The notes: a model not told the origin generated them from the letters alone. Numbered from the stretch's first letter, positions 7,260 to 16,634 are shown. The stretch is 64,000 bases of DNA from Chitinophaga vietnamensis (GCF_902167635.1 NZ_CABHMS010000001.1:434001-498000), one strand, 5' to 3'. Numbers and translations: made by a program.

Positions 7260-9161
7260 TTAAAAATCAAGTTCCATGTTCAGGCGGTCTTTCAGTTCCT
7301 TCACCAGCGGGTATTTTTCCGCCATCTGCTGAAACTGCTCCCGGCTGGAAAGCGGCGCCGGGCCTATATCCTGTACCTGCTGACTTTCATCCAGCTGTAA
7401 AGTGAGGATGATAGCGGGATTGTTGAACTTTTGTTTGAAGAACTCCGAGATGATCAGTTTCTCTTCCTCCATAAACCGGAACTGCACGATGTTCCGGCTC
7501 ACGATGCCGATTTCCTCCTGGCCCAGCAGCTTCAATACGGCCAGCTGAAGGTTGCTTACCACGGTCATTTTATTGGCCTGGCGGTAACGGTCTATGAACT
7601 CTTCCCAATACACATGCAGGGCGCCTGCAGTGAGCAGGGTGACCTGTTGTGCGGGAGTAGTCTGCTGTTTGGCGGCCAGGGCTTCTCTCATGGCGGCCAG
7701 GCCGGTGAGTTTGCCTGCCGGCGCTACGGGTGCAGCGGGTTTGGCTGCCGGTGGCGGCGTTGCCGGCATTACGGGTGTGGCAGCTGGCGCCGGAGTAGGA
7801 GCGGGTGCGGGCGGTACAGGCGCCGCAGCCACAGGTGCAGGCTGCGCGGGCTTTTGTACAGTGGTATCCACGGTGAGCTTGGGACCATTTATGGGACTAT
7901 TTACAGGCTTCTGCGGGATAGTGGCCGTGGTGGCGGGCGTAGCGGTGATGCTCTTACCGGTTACCGGCTGCGCGGCGGGAGCCCGCAGCTTTTGCGGCAT
8001 AGAGCCATCAGGCACTAGTTTTTTTTTTGCCACCTCCCCATTGCTATCGTCGCTCACGAGCGTAACTGCCTGCTGTAAATAACACAGCTTGATCAAGGCC
8101 ATCTCCACATGCAGGCGCTTGTTGCGCGCCATCCGGTAATTGATCTCTGTTTCGTTCAACAGGTGCAACGCTGTGATCAGATAGGCCGGGCTGATCTTGC
8201 CCGACAGCTGCCGGTATCTTTCTTTCAGGTTACCGGAAACTTCCACCAGGTGCATGGCCTTCTCTTCTTTACACAACAACAGGTTGCGTAAAAATTCTGC
8301 CCACCCGTTCAGGAAATTATCTCCCTCAAATCCTTTCTGTAAGATCTCATCGAATAAAAGCAGCGCTGCTGCTACATCCTGTTGCAATACATGGTCCATC
8401 ACCCTGAAGAAATAATCGTAGTCGAGTATGTTCAGGTGTTCCAATGTATTCTGATAGGTGAGATGCCCGCCGGTAAAGCTCACGATTTTATCCAGGGTAC
8501 TGAGGGAGTCTCGCATACAGCCGTCCGTTTTCTGCGCTACCAGGTGCAGCGCATCGGGCTCGGCTTGTATGTGTTCTTTGTTACAGATCTCTTGCAGGTG
8601 ATCCACTGTATCCTGGATGGTGATGCGCTTGAAATCAAAGATCTGGCATCGGCTCAGGATAGTGGGTAATATCTTGTGTTTTTCGGTAGTGGCGAGGATG
8701 AAGATGGCGTAGGAGGGCGGCTCTTCCAGCGTTTTCAGGAATGCGTTGAACGCAGAAGAACTGAGCATGTGCACCTCGTCGATGATATAGATCTTGTATT
8801 TCCCGGCCTGTGGCGCAAAGCGTACCTGCTCCACCAGCGTGCGGATATCATCTACGGAGTTGTTGGAAGCAGCATCCAGCTCGTGGATGTTGAATGAACT
8901 GCCTTCGTTGAACGATTTACAGGAATGGCATTCATTACAGGCTTCTCCATCGGGCTGCAGGTTTTCGCAGTTAATGGTTTTGGCCAGGATACGGGCACAG
9001 GTGGTTTTGCCCACCCCGCGCGGGCCGCAGAACAGAAAGGCATGCGCCAGCTGATGGTTGCGGATGGCGTTCTTCAGGGTAGTGGTAATATGTGCTTGTC
9101 CTACAACGGTCGAAAAATTCTGAGGACGGTACTTACGGGCTGAAACGATAAAATTCTCCAT
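7260..9161 (-). CDS. dnaX: DNA polymerase III subunits tau/gamma (clamp loader)
   Basis: The 633-residue clamp-loader ATPase has Walker A GPRGVGKTT near 45, a zinc module with the CNECHSC cluster, DEVHMLS Walker B, and the SRC sensor region. Domain III ends near residue 365. A linker rich in Pro/Ala (about 385-490) and a C-terminal tau-type domain starting near LHVYWEEF follow. Codons 378-381 contain an uninterrupted A10 run on the coding strand, with stop codons immediately behind it in both other frames, so a short gamma-like product of about 381-384 residues is predicted by slippage. It is the only clamp-loader gene in the window. Confidence 0.95.
   Translation of the reverse strand: MENFIVSARKYRPQNFSTVVGQAHITTTLKNAIRNHQLAHAFLFCGPRGVGKTTCARILAKTINCENLQPDGEACNECHSCKSFNEGSSFNIHELDAASNNSVDDIRTLVEQVRFAPQAGKYKIYIIDEVHMLSSSAFNAFLKTLEEPPSYAIFILATTEKHKILPTILSRCQIFDFKRITIQDTVDHLQEICNKEHIQAEPDALHLVAQKTDGCMRDSLSTLDKIVSFTGGHLTYQNTLEHLNILDYDYFFRVMDHVLQQDVAAALLLFDEILQKGFEGDNFLNGWAEFLRNLLLCKEEKAMHLVEVSGNLKERYRQLSGKISPAYLITALHLLNETEINYRMARNKRLHVEMALIKLCYLQQAVTLVSDDSNGEVAKKKLVPDGSMPQKLRAPAAQPVTGKSITATPATTATIPQKPVNSPINGPKLTVDTTVQKPAQPAPVAAAPVPPAPAPTPAPAATPVMPATPPPAAKPAAPVAPAGKLTGLAAMREALAAKQQTTPAQQVTLLTAGALHVYWEEFIDRYRQANKMTVVSNLQLAVLKLLGQEEIGIVSRNIVQFRFMEEEKLIISEFFKQKFNNPAIILTLQLDESQQVQDIGPAPLSSREQFQQMAEKYPLVKELKDRLNMELDF
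8019..8028 (-). promoter_or_regulatory. Putative slippage/frameshift site in dnaX (A10 run)
   Basis: The coding strand reads GCA AAA AAA AAA CTA GTG CCT GAT. Adding one A (or a -1 ribosomal shift) gives ACT AGT GCC TGA, and losing one A gives AAC TAG, so both alternative frames stop within four codons. A purine-rich GGGGAGG lies four bases upstream and may act as an internal Shine-Dalgarno-like stimulator. dnaX is the classic gene for such recoding in other bacteria. Function here is inferred. Confidence 0.6.
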
Positions 9162-9272
9162 ATACTGCTACGCATTCGCGAGCGCCGAAAATACGAAGAA
9201 CATTCCGAGATTTGATGATTTGCTTATTCGCTTATTTAACTTATGGAGAATGAGAAAGTTAGAAATAAATAT

Positions 9273-11387
9273 TTATGAGATGACTGGGCTTTGCCGCAGG
9301 ATAGATTCGAGATGCTCTTTCTTCAGCAGGACGATGCTGTTGTTGTAATATTCCATCAGCGCGGAACTGGTATCATGTAACTCTTTGATGGCGCCATATT
9401 CAGGTATTCCATTCCGGATAAATACGCCGTCGTGCTGATGGAACTGCCGGATCCGTTCATTCATTTCGGGAGAGAGGGTATTTCGTATATGCGGCTCCGT
9501 GAGCACCTCCTGCAGCAGTTTCCTGAACTCCCTGTATTCGCCGGACAATTCCTCGATGCATGGCAAAACTGTTGCCAGGTTATGGCTGCTGGTATGGAAC
9601 AATACGCTGATGCAATGGATGATGCGTACCACCAGGTCGTTAAGGCGGTTGGCATTTTCCTGGTGCCGGATGATCTCTTCATGACGGGCTTTTAACTGTG
9701 CGGCGGTATCATCATCTTTGGCCAGGGCCTGGGTATAATGGAAGCGGAAGGCCAGCTGGTCTTGTGTTTCCAGCCATTCACGTTCTGCGCTCACCTGAGC
9801 GGCCAGCTGCTGCGCGAGCCGGCCTGCTTTGCCTGCGCGGTATTTTTGGCCGTCGAACTCGAATACGCGTGTCTGGAAATGCCCGGCAGCAATGGCTTGC
9901 AGGGTTTCTGTATCTTGCAGATCGCGGTAATACATGCGGATGCGCAACACCACATCAGGATGATATAATGTTTGAAAAGTAAGCGGATGCCCCGCGGGCA
10001 GCGGCTCCTGGTACCCATCATACAAGGGGGCAAAGGCGCGGTTATCGTAATAATCGTTGAAGGCTTTCGGAAATTCGTAGGTGCGGTGCCGTTGTTCCAG
10101 TTCGGCCATGAATGTGCTGATGTTATGCCAGGTGAAAGGCATGCCCACTGGTACGGTATAGCTGTACACCTGCTCTGTAACGCTCTCCTGGAGCGCTTCG
10201 GGCTCGTCAAACAATTGCCAGGCGCTGGCGCTCACTGGTTCTTGACGCACATCGGCCTGGCGGTAACGCGCTTCCCTTGCTTCGCGCGTGGGATGCGTAG
10301 TCCATTGGTCGCGCAGCTGCACACGGCTCTTCAGGAATGTTTTGAAATAGGCATCGGTGATCACCGGCAAGCCGGCACTGTCCAGCTCCAGCTGGTTTTG
10401 CGACGCATAGTAGCGGATCAGGGCACGCTGCACCTGGAACACATTGCGGAAGCGGCATTGTTGCTCTGCCAGTTCGGGCAGTTTGTGCAAACAATGATCA
10501 AGACAGTAACTGCCCATCTCCACCCGGCGCAAACTGCTTACCGCGGCGGCAGTACCGGTGAGCGACACGGCCAGTGCATCTGCTTTAAACTCCATCTCAC
10601 GGCTCATCTCCATATACTGCCTGTTGATCAGCTGATATATTTTCCTCAGTACATATTGTATCACATTTACAATCCAGGTGCTGAGCAATATGAAAAATCC
10701 GGGTAAGCTGCCAGCGCTGCTCCAACGTATCATCAGCTCATTCCAGCTGTCGTTTTCATAAAGCATGTTATACAGCATGCGGTTAAGGCCATATACATAG
10801 CTGCCGAGCTTCATGCTGCGTTGCGAAAAATGCCCGAACTCATGTGCCAGCACGGTTTTGAACTCGCTGATGTTCACGCTGTTCACCAGTCCTAAACCTA
10901 TTTCCAGGTTCTTGCGCACAGGCCAGAAGAGGCTGAGAAAGCTGGAATGATAGAACAGTGCTGCATTTACATCCGGTACAATAAATATTTTCTTCGGAAA
11001 ACTGATGCGCGTTTCCTTTACCAACTGCGTGATCAGGTCGAACAAACGGGGATGACTGTCGGCGCTGATCTGCGTCCGGTAAGGGTTTACAGGCTGTCGT
11101 CGGTAGATAAGGAACCTGAAGAGCAGAAAGCAGGTCATTACGCCCAGTACCACCAGGGCAATACCAGGGATCATAGATAATAAAACGGGATAAGACCGTA
11201 TCAAGGCTACACCGCCGGTAATACAGACTACAGCCAGGGCAACAGCAGCTAATAACAGGATCACATATGACAGAAAGAACAACACAATATAGCCGAACAC
11301 CTTGATTATCTGTTGCCGGAATGAAATCGCGCCTGCTGAAAACGGAAAGTTTGAACTTCCGGTGTTCTCAGAGAGTAAGTTGGTCAT
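9273..11387 (-). CDS. M48-family membrane zinc metallopeptidase
   Basis: The 704-residue protein opens with two hydrophobic membrane segments (about 28-60 and 75-105), followed by the HEFGH zinc-binding helix at residues 182-186. A further hydrophobic stretch near 225-245 and the downstream segment EMEFKADALAV, which supplies the third zinc ligand Glu, complete the M48 catalytic core. The C-terminal half of some 350 residues is long and mostly helical, without recognised motifs. M48 enzymes with this layout are HtpX/Ste24-like membrane proteases, but the substrate is unknown. It stands alone about 110 bases upstream of dnaX on the same strand. Confidence 0.88.
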   Translation of the reverse strand: MTNLLSENTGSSNFPFSAGAISFRQQIIKVFGYIVLFFLSYVILLLAAVALAVVCITGGVALIRSYPVLLSMIPGIALVVLGVMTCFLLFRFLIYRRQPVNPYRTQISADSHPRLFDLITQLVKETRISFPKKIFIVPDVNAALFYHSSFLSLFWPVRKNLEIGLGLVNSVNISEFKTVLAHEFGHFSQRSMKLGSYVYGLNRMLYNMLYENDSWNELMIRWSSAGSLPGFFILLSTWIVNVIQYVLRKIYQLINRQYMEMSREMEFKADALAVSLTGTAAAVSSLRRVEMGSYCLDHCLHKLPELAEQQCRFRNVFQVQRALIRYYASQNQLELDSAGLPVITDAYFKTFLKSRVQLRDQWTTHPTREAREARYRQADVRQEPVSASAWQLFDEPEALQESVTEQVYSYTVPVGMPFTWHNISTFMAELEQRHRTYEFPKAFNDYYDNRAFAPLYDGYQEPLPAGHPLTFQTLYHPDVVLRIRMYYRDLQDTETLQAIAAGHFQTRVFEFDGQKYRAGKAGRLAQQLAAQVSAEREWLETQDQLAFRFHYTQALAKDDDTAAQLKARHEEIIRHQENANRLNDLVVRIIHCISVLFHTSSHNLATVLPCIEELSGEYREFRKLLQEVLTEPHIRNTLSPEMNERIRQFHQHDGVFIRNGIPEYGAIKELHDTSSALMEYYNNSIVLLKKEHLESILRQSPVIS

Positions 11388-11504
11388 AACAAAACATCAG
11401 AATAGATACGTTGGTTACTGCAATAGGGATTTAAAAATAGACATTATTCGGAGAAATTTTTTCGGATAGATGATAGACGGCGACAGATTTAGCAAGTGTT
11501 TAGT

Positions 11505-11539
11505 AAAAAAGGACGCCCCCGCGTGATGGCGGAGGCGTC
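11505..11539 (-). terminator. Rho-independent terminator of the GNAT-fold gene
   Basis: An 11-pair stem (11512-11522 with 11529-11539, one wobble pair) with a six-base loop, followed on the minus strand by six T. It starts nine bases beyond the stop at 11548. Confidence 0.85.
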
Positions 11540-11547
11540 TGAAAATA

Positions 11548-12711
11548 TTATCCTACAAAGGGATGCCTGCTGTAAGGGGCACTCCTGTCGAAAAGATAGC
11601 GATAGGTGGTGAGCACGCGGGTAGGATGCGCTCCCAGGCTCTCGGCCACATTGATCATCTTCGGGTTGAAATCGCCGATCCACTGCATTTCGTAATCAAC
11701 ATAATTTAATTGATGCTGGATCACCCGAGCGCCTTCGATGATCAGATAGGCATCGGCGCCTTTGCCTTGAAATTCAGGCACTACGCCAAACAATATACCT
11801 ACAAACTTCTTGCAGCCACCGGTCATTTTTAGCCAGAGGAAATGCAGTTTCTGTAACAGGCCGAATTGCCCGTTCATGTGTTTCAGGTATTGGTTCAGAT
11901 CGGGCAGGTTAAGCCAGCAGGCGATAGGTTCATTGTTGTAATATGCAAACCACGCGATCTTCTCATCCAGCAAAGGTTTCATCTGTTTGAAGATCGCCAT
12001 GGCCTGTGCCTTGGTCATTTCTTTGCCGCCTGCATGCTGCGCCCAGGCTTTATTGTATACGGTCTGAAAGTCGCTGGCAAATTTTTCCAGTTCATTTTTT
12101 TTCATGTGCCGGGATGAAAACGCAGGATCCTTTGCCAGTGCGGCGTGGCGGGTGAAGAACTTGTCCTGCAATTGATCGGCCACCTTCAGGCCATAACATA
12201 TCTGGTTGAAGAACAGTTTGAAACCATAGTTCTCAAACAATTGCTTGTAATAGGGCGGATTGAAGTTCATGCAATACAAAGGCTCGTGAAAACCCTCTGT
12301 GAGCAAGCCCCACCAATTGTTGCGCTCTCCGAAGTTGATCGGCCCGTCCATGGCCTCCATCCCTCTTTCCTGCAACCATTTTTTAGCCGTATCAAAAAGG
12401 AAGTTAGCTGCTTCCTGGTCGTTGATACAGTCAAAAAATCCTGCGCCGCCAACAGGGACGGTATCACCCTTGGATTTATATTTCTTGTTTACAAACGCCG
12501 CTATCCTGCCAATCCATCTGCCCTGTTCATCTTTCAATATCCAACGGATACACTCTCCGTGGCGGAATGCTTTGTTCTTCTCTTTGTCAAATACTTCATT
12601 GATATCCTTATCCAGTGGCCTTATCCAGCCGGGAACATCTTTGTTCAGCTGAATGTGGATATCCAGAAACTGCCTCGCTGTTTTTTCGTTATCTACAATA
12701 ATCAATTCCAT
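11548..12711 (-). CDS. Conserved hypothetical protein, GNAT/FemAB-like fold
   Basis: The 387-residue protein is soluble. Its N-terminal half contains DGPINFGERNNWWGLL and the aromatic segment NPPYYKQLFENYGFKLFF, and its C-terminal half the strand-helix IEGARVIQHQLNYVDYEMQWIGDFNPKM, a pattern seen in Bacteroidota proteins with a double acyl-CoA N-acyltransferase fold. No substrate can be assigned. An in-frame TTG at 12729 lies inside a TATTTTTG promoter box (12727-12734), so the ATG at 12711 is taken. It is divergent from the coiled-coil membrane gene at 12796. Confidence 0.75.
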   Translation of the reverse strand: MELIIVDNEKTARQFLDIHIQLNKDVPGWIRPLDKDINEVFDKEKNKAFRHGECIRWILKDEQGRWIGRIAAFVNKKYKSKGDTVPVGGAGFFDCINDQEAANFLFDTAKKWLQERGMEAMDGPINFGERNNWWGLLTEGFHEPLYCMNFNPPYYKQLFENYGFKLFFNQICYGLKVADQLQDKFFTRHAALAKDPAFSSRHMKKNELEKFASDFQTVYNKAWAQHAGGKEMTKAQAMAIFKQMKPLLDEKIAWFAYYNNEPIACWLNLPDLNQYLKHMNGQFGLLQKLHFLWLKMTGGCKKFVGILFGVVPEFQGKGADAYLIIEGARVIQHQLNYVDYEMQWIGDFNPKMINVAESLGAHPTRVLTTYRYLFDRSAPYSRHPFVG

Positions 12712-12795
12712 TAGGGACCATTTGTGCAAAAATAATAAAAAAGCATCCTGAACAACAAGTGGCCGACTGGCATCATTTTTTCTCTCAGGGAAGAT

Positions 12796-13410
12796 ATGAA
12801 ACCGGCTACCCTCATTCCCATTGCATTGCTCGTTTTAGTGATCATCGTATCGCTGGGCTATTGCCAGCAACAGCGCCGCATACGTAGCATATTGTCCGAA
12901 AACCAGCGACTGCTCAACGAAAACCGCGACCTGCGTAAAAGCCTTGAACAATCCGCCAACGTGTCGCAACAGATCAGCGGGCGGCAGGAAATGCAGCAAC
13001 ATGCTGCCGGGCAGTTCATCGAAAGGCGCGCCTACTACCGCCGCAATTGGTCGCAGTTCATCACCGCCACGCTTAGTGATTACAAAACCGGTTTCCTCGG
13101 AGGTATCAAAAACCTTAGTATCATAGTACGTAACCAAACGGAATATCCGCTGGATAATGTAGTGGTATCCGTGCAATACATGCGCAATAACAACGACGTT
13201 TTCAAAACGGAACAATACACGATCAATAATATCCCGGCCAAAGGCCAGCAAACACTGGCTGCCTCCAACAGCCGCAAAGGCACGAAGGCCGTGCTCAAGC
13301 TGGTGAGCATCACCAGCCAGCCAATGAACTTCTGCTGGTCGATTAGCAAGCCGGCGCCTGCCGGTAACCCCGATCCCTTTGAGTGCGTGCCCTCCGCACA
13401 AAATCACTAA
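12796..13410 (+). CDS. Hypothetical membrane-anchored coiled-coil protein
   Basis: A 204-residue protein with an N-terminal membrane anchor (about residues 5-23), then a coiled coil (about 25-60, with LSENQRLLNENRDLRKSLE) and a C-terminal beta-rich domain with the segment NLSIIVRNQTEYPLDNVVV, resembling the extracytoplasmic FxLYD-type beta-sandwich. It has no enzymatic motif. The GNAT gene follows after nine bases, suggesting one transcript. FxLYD is a comparison by eye, not a confirmed assignment. Confidence 0.7.
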   Translation: MKPATLIPIALLVLVIIVSLGYCQQQRRIRSILSENQRLLNENRDLRKSLEQSANVSQQISGRQEMQQHAAGQFIERRAYYRRNWSQFITATLSDYKTGFLGGIKNLSIIVRNQTEYPLDNVVVSVQYMRNNNDVFKTEQYTINNIPAKGQQTLAASNSRKGTKAVLKLVSITSQPMNFCWSISKPAPAGNPDPFECVPSAQNH

Positions 13411-13419
13411 CTTCATCAC

Positions 13420-13941
13420 ATGATCACATTACATGCTGTTACCCGCCCCCATAAAGCGGTGAAGCCCCTTTATGAATCGGCCTTCCCCTATAATGAACGC
13501 CGCGACTGGCCACTGCAACTGGAATTGTTTGCCGCTGAAAGACTGCACCTGTACGAGCTTTATAAAGACGATGTATTTGCCGGTTTCGCCACCTGGTGGC
13601 ATACGCCTGCTTTCTGTTTCATCGAGCACCTGGCCATCGCGGATACGATGCGTGGCGGCGGCATTGGCACACAGTTCATGCAGGCACTGGAAAAGGAATT
13701 AGGCGCTCTGGTATTGGAAGTAGAACTGCCACTAACGGAGCAGGCTAAACGCCGTATCGTTTTCTATGAGCGGCTGGGCTTTTCTATGTTCATGAAACAC
13801 TACTACCAACCGCCTTATCATAAAGGCTATAGCCCGCTGGAATTGCGGCTGATGTACAAGGGGCTGAAAGAAGGGGATGCAGCTTTTGAAGGAGTAAAAC
13901 AAACACTCGATCACATTTATAAATATTTACGGATTTTTTGA
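13420..13941 (+). CDS. GNAT-family N-acetyltransferase
   Basis: The 173-residue protein carries the GNAT core: the strand FIEHLAIADTMRGGGIGTQF with the acetyl-CoA pyrophosphate loop RGGGIGT, and the later FYERLGF motif. The acceptor is not predictable. It follows the coiled-coil gene by nine bases. Its last codons and TGA stop lie within the left arm of palindrome B1 (13925-13962), so the C-terminal KYLRIF is encoded by repeat DNA. Confidence 0.88.
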   Translation: MITLHAVTRPHKAVKPLYESAFPYNERRDWPLQLELFAAERLHLYELYKDDVFAGFATWWHTPAFCFIEHLAIADTMRGGGIGTQFMQALEKELGALVLEVELPLTEQAKRRIVFYERLGFSMFMKHYYQPPYHKGYSPLELRLMYKGLKEGDAAFEGVKQTLDHIYKYLRIF

Positions 13942-14019
13942 TTTACGGATTTATGAATTTATAGCAAATCTCAGCTTCGTCATAAATTCATAAATCCGTA
14001 AATCAAAAAATCCGTAAAT
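13925..14019. repeat. Palindromic repeat family B, copy 1
   Basis: Two perfect 38-base arms (13925-13962 and 13982-14019) flank a 19-base loop. The arms are built from variants of GATTTACGGATTTATG. The left arm contains the stop codon of the GNAT gene. The right arm ends 18 bases from the stop of the convergent Gln-rich lipoprotein gene, so the element fills the space between two 3' ends and could terminate both transcripts. Confidence 0.9.
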
Positions 14020-14037
14020 CAAAAAATCCTCAAATAT

Positions 14038-15474
14038 CTAATCTCTTCTAATCCGGCCACCATCGCCGCCGTTGCTGCGGTTGTCGTTGCTGCGGGAATC
14101 ATTTCTGGGAGGCGCCTGCATTTCACGCTGTATGCGCTGCTGTTGTTGCTGCATTTGCTGTTGCTGGCGTTGCTGTTGCATTTGTTGTTCGCGCATCGCC
14201 CTTTGCTGTTGCTGCTGTTGTTGTTGCTGCTGCATGATCTGTTGCTGGCGTTGCTGCTGCATTTGCTGATCGCGCATAATCCTTTGCTGTTGTTGCTGTT
14301 GATCCATCTGCTGCTGACGCTGTTGCTGTATCTGTTGATCACGCATAATCCTTTGCTGTTGCTGTTGTTGCTGTTGTTGTTGCTGCATGATCTGCTGCTG
14401 GCGTTGCTGTTGTTGCTGTACTTGTTGGTCGCGTATAATCCTTTGCTGTTGTTGTTGCTGTTGGTCAATTGCCTGCTGTTGTTGTACGGGCGGGTAACCG
14501 TTGTTGATCCTTGAAGGACGGCCGTTATTGCTATTGTTAACCGGCTGGTTGTTGCCACCATTGTTGCCGGGGATGATCCTGCCGCCGCTGTTATTGTTGA
14601 CCGGCTGGCCGTTGTTGTTATTACCACCAGGAACGATCCTGTTGCCATTGTTACTTACGTTATTGAAACGGTTGTTATCGTTCCTTTGTACTACTGCTGC
14701 ATCCGGGCGGAAGATACGCAACTGGTTGTTGGATACCTGTCCGGTACCGGGCCTGTCGCTATTCACAATCCTCATCGGCCTAAGGTCCTGACGGGTTACA
14801 GCACTTACCTCGCTGGCGCTCGGGCCGCGGCTGATGCGGTAGTTACTGTTATTGATACGGCTGCTGCCGTAGTTATTGATGATGGTAGTATTGTTGATAA
14901 TAGTAGTGTTACGGCTGTTATCAATATAGTAGTTATTGATATGCGGGCTGTTGATGTACTGCCTGTTCACGAATACCCATTGTGATGCACCATAGTAGCC
15001 GCCTCGCGGGCTCATTGGCGCCCATCCGTAACAATCGCCACCTGATCTCCAGTCAACCCATGCCGGACCCCAGTCGTAACCAGGTACCCACATCCAGCCA
15101 TTGTAGTCGTCAAAGAGCCAGCGGCCATAGTGGAAGGCTGCCCAACCCCATGAGTAGTCGGAGTTCCAGGTCCAACCGTAGTCGGTATATACCCAGTGAC
15201 CACCACTGTAATAAGGGCGGAAACCCGGACCTACGTTGGGTATCCACACCTGGCTATAACCAGGGTAGCTTGTCCAGCGGCCGTAGGGGCTCAAGGCATC
15301 GTAAAAGGAAATATTGGCGCTTACCTGTACCTGCGGATTAGGGTTGTAATAACCGCCTCCGTTGTTACCATAGTATCCGTCATCTGCCGGATAGTAGGTG
15401 GTAGCACAGCTTGTGAGGAACACAGATAAGAAGAGTATAAGTGATACACCAGAATATTTAGCTATTGTTTTCAT
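14038..15474 (-). CDS. Gln-rich putative lipoprotein with YXWGXW-like aromatic domain
   Basis: The 478-residue protein has a lipoprotein signal with LTSC near residue 23, then an aromatic domain (about 50-190) with repeated Trp/Tyr/Gly motifs such as YGWTWNSDYSWGWAAF, as in exported DUF6600/YXWGXW-type proteins of Bacteroidota. An Asn-rich region (about 190-330) follows, then a Gln-rich C-terminal tail (about 335-460) made of imperfect repeats around RIMRDQQ. It is presumably anchored on the outer membrane. Its function is unknown. Confidence 0.75.
   Translation of the reverse strand: MKTIAKYSGVSLILFLSVFLTSCATTYYPADDGYYGNNGGGYYNPNPQVQVSANISFYDALSPYGRWTSYPGYSQVWIPNVGPGFRPYYSGGHWVYTDYGWTWNSDYSWGWAAFHYGRWLFDDYNGWMWVPGYDWGPAWVDWRSGGDCYGWAPMSPRGGYYGASQWVFVNRQYINSPHINNYYIDNSRNTTIINNTTIINNYGSSRINNSNYRISRGPSASEVSAVTRQDLRPMRIVNSDRPGTGQVSNNQLRIFRPDAAVVQRNDNNRFNNVSNNGNRIVPGGNNNNGQPVNNNSGGRIIPGNNGGNNQPVNNSNNGRPSRINNGYPPVQQQQAIDQQQQQQQRIIRDQQVQQQQQRQQQIMQQQQQQQQQQQRIMRDQQIQQQRQQQMDQQQQQQRIMRDQQMQQQRQQQIMQQQQQQQQQQRAMREQQMQQQRQQQQMQQQQQRIQREMQAPPRNDSRSNDNRSNGGDGGRIRRD
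14129..14490 (-). repeat. CAG/CAA trinucleotide-rich tract in the lipoprotein gene
   Basis: The coding strand is almost entirely CAG and CAA codons, broken at regular intervals by codons for RIMRDQQ-like segments, giving four to five imperfect protein repeats of roughly 22-30 residues. Mixed CAG/CAA use and the interruptions suggest the tract is old rather than a fresh expansion, but its length could vary between strains. Confidence 0.85.
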
Positions 15475-15845
15475 ACTCCTGTTTTTTTTCTTTGATTGGT
15501 TTGCCTGTTATTTAGACTTTCCGGTGCTGTGATGGTATATTTTGCTGTCCTTTTTTAACTTTCTGTAATGCTGCAAACGGTATATCGGGCATAATCGGTG
15601 AAGGTCTAAAATGCAGTTTTTCTTTTTTAAAATGACGTAAAAAATGTTAAAGATCTGCTAACGCTTTGCTGCAGTTTCAGCGTCTTGTTTATACCTTATC
15701 AAAAAGAGTTCCAATTAATTTTTGTCATGGTAACCTATTGTTTATCAATATGTAAAATGAATAGTGTATTATTTATATTTGTTTAATTATTTATGGTAGA
15801 TTTTTGAACTATCGCTGAAATAAAACATTCGCGTATCATTGTGAA
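15475..15845. other. Intergenic region between divergent lipoprotein and pnuC genes
   Basis: 371 AT-rich bases that separate divergent starts. No reading frame, tRNA-like fold or clear terminator is seen. It must hold promoters for both genes, but no full TTTG/TAnnTTTG pair was found. No thiamine or NAD riboswitch motif was recognised upstream of pnuC. Confidence 0.5.
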
Positions 15846-16496
15846 ATGATAGATTTTTTCAGTATCAACCATCACTTTTTTACAGCGCTCGGATATACGG
15901 TAAGTTACGTAGAATTTATCGGCACGCTCACCGGATTGTTATGTGTATGGTTGGCTGCCCGCGATCACATCCTCACCTGGCCTGTAGGCCTGATCAATGT
16001 AAGTTGTTTCTTCATTCTCTTCTGGCAGCTACAGCTGTACGCTGATATGTTCCTGCAAGTATATTTCTTTGCCACCGGCGTTTACGGGTGGATCTTCTGG
16101 TATCGCAAAAAGCCGGAGCACGAACCGGTATATGCGCTTAGCCGCCGCCAGCGCCAATGGCTGGGCATGATGGCGCTAGTGCTGTCCGCACTCACCGGCT
16201 GGATCATCAGCCAGTTGCACATTTGGTGGCCGCGTACTTTTGAACGGCCGGCAGCTTACCCTTATACAGACTCGCTGGTGGCAGTTTTGAGCGTGATCGC
16301 CAACATCCTGCTGGCAAAAAGGATATGGGAAAACTGGCTTTTATGGGTAACTGTGGATGCCGTGGCTACCGTCATCTATTTTCAGAAAGGCGTGAAGTTC
16401 CTGGGAATGGAATATTTCATTTTATTCATCATAGCAATGATGGGATTGATCCATTGGATCAAAACCTGGCAGTCTCAAAAAATCTCAAACCCGTAA
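15846..16496 (+). CDS. pnuC: PnuC-family vitamin transporter (nicotinamide riboside type)
   Basis: A 216-residue polytopic membrane protein with about seven hydrophobic segments. The segments WPVGLINVSCFFILFWQLQ and FFATGVYGWIFW match the Trp-rich substrate-binding helices of PnuC proteins, which pass nicotinamide riboside (PnuC) or thiamine (PnuT) through the inner membrane by facilitated diffusion. Neighbours give no hint of NAD or thiamine metabolism, and no riboswitch is seen, so the substrate is uncertain. Confidence 0.85.
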   Translation: MIDFFSINHHFFTALGYTVSYVEFIGTLTGLLCVWLAARDHILTWPVGLINVSCFFILFWQLQLYADMFLQVYFFATGVYGWIFWYRKKPEHEPVYALSRRQRQWLGMMALVLSALTGWIISQLHIWWPRTFERPAAYPYTDSLVAVLSVIANILLAKRIWENWLLWVTVDAVATVIYFQKGVKFLGMEYFILFIIAMMGLIHWIKTWQSQKISNP

Positions 16497-16634
16497 ATCT
16501 GTTCAACCTGTGAAGATGCTTTGATAAAACAAAATACAGATTAATAAAATGAATAATTTGGCAGGCTGTGCTTCATGTTGCAGGGATGGGTGCTTCGAAT
16601 AACGTGTTTGGGGCTTTTTTTTCGTCCATCTGGT

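Noticed and set aside
14019-14648. Ser/Asn-rich open frame of 209 codons on the minus strand
   Set aside because: It is an alternative frame of the Gln/Asn-rich lipoprotein gene. CAG/CAA repeats read out of frame give AGC/AAC codons (Ser/Asn), and there is no start region or family similarity.
15475-15845. Thiamine or NAD riboswitch upstream of pnuC
   Set aside because: The AT-rich leader contains no recognisable conserved core of either class.
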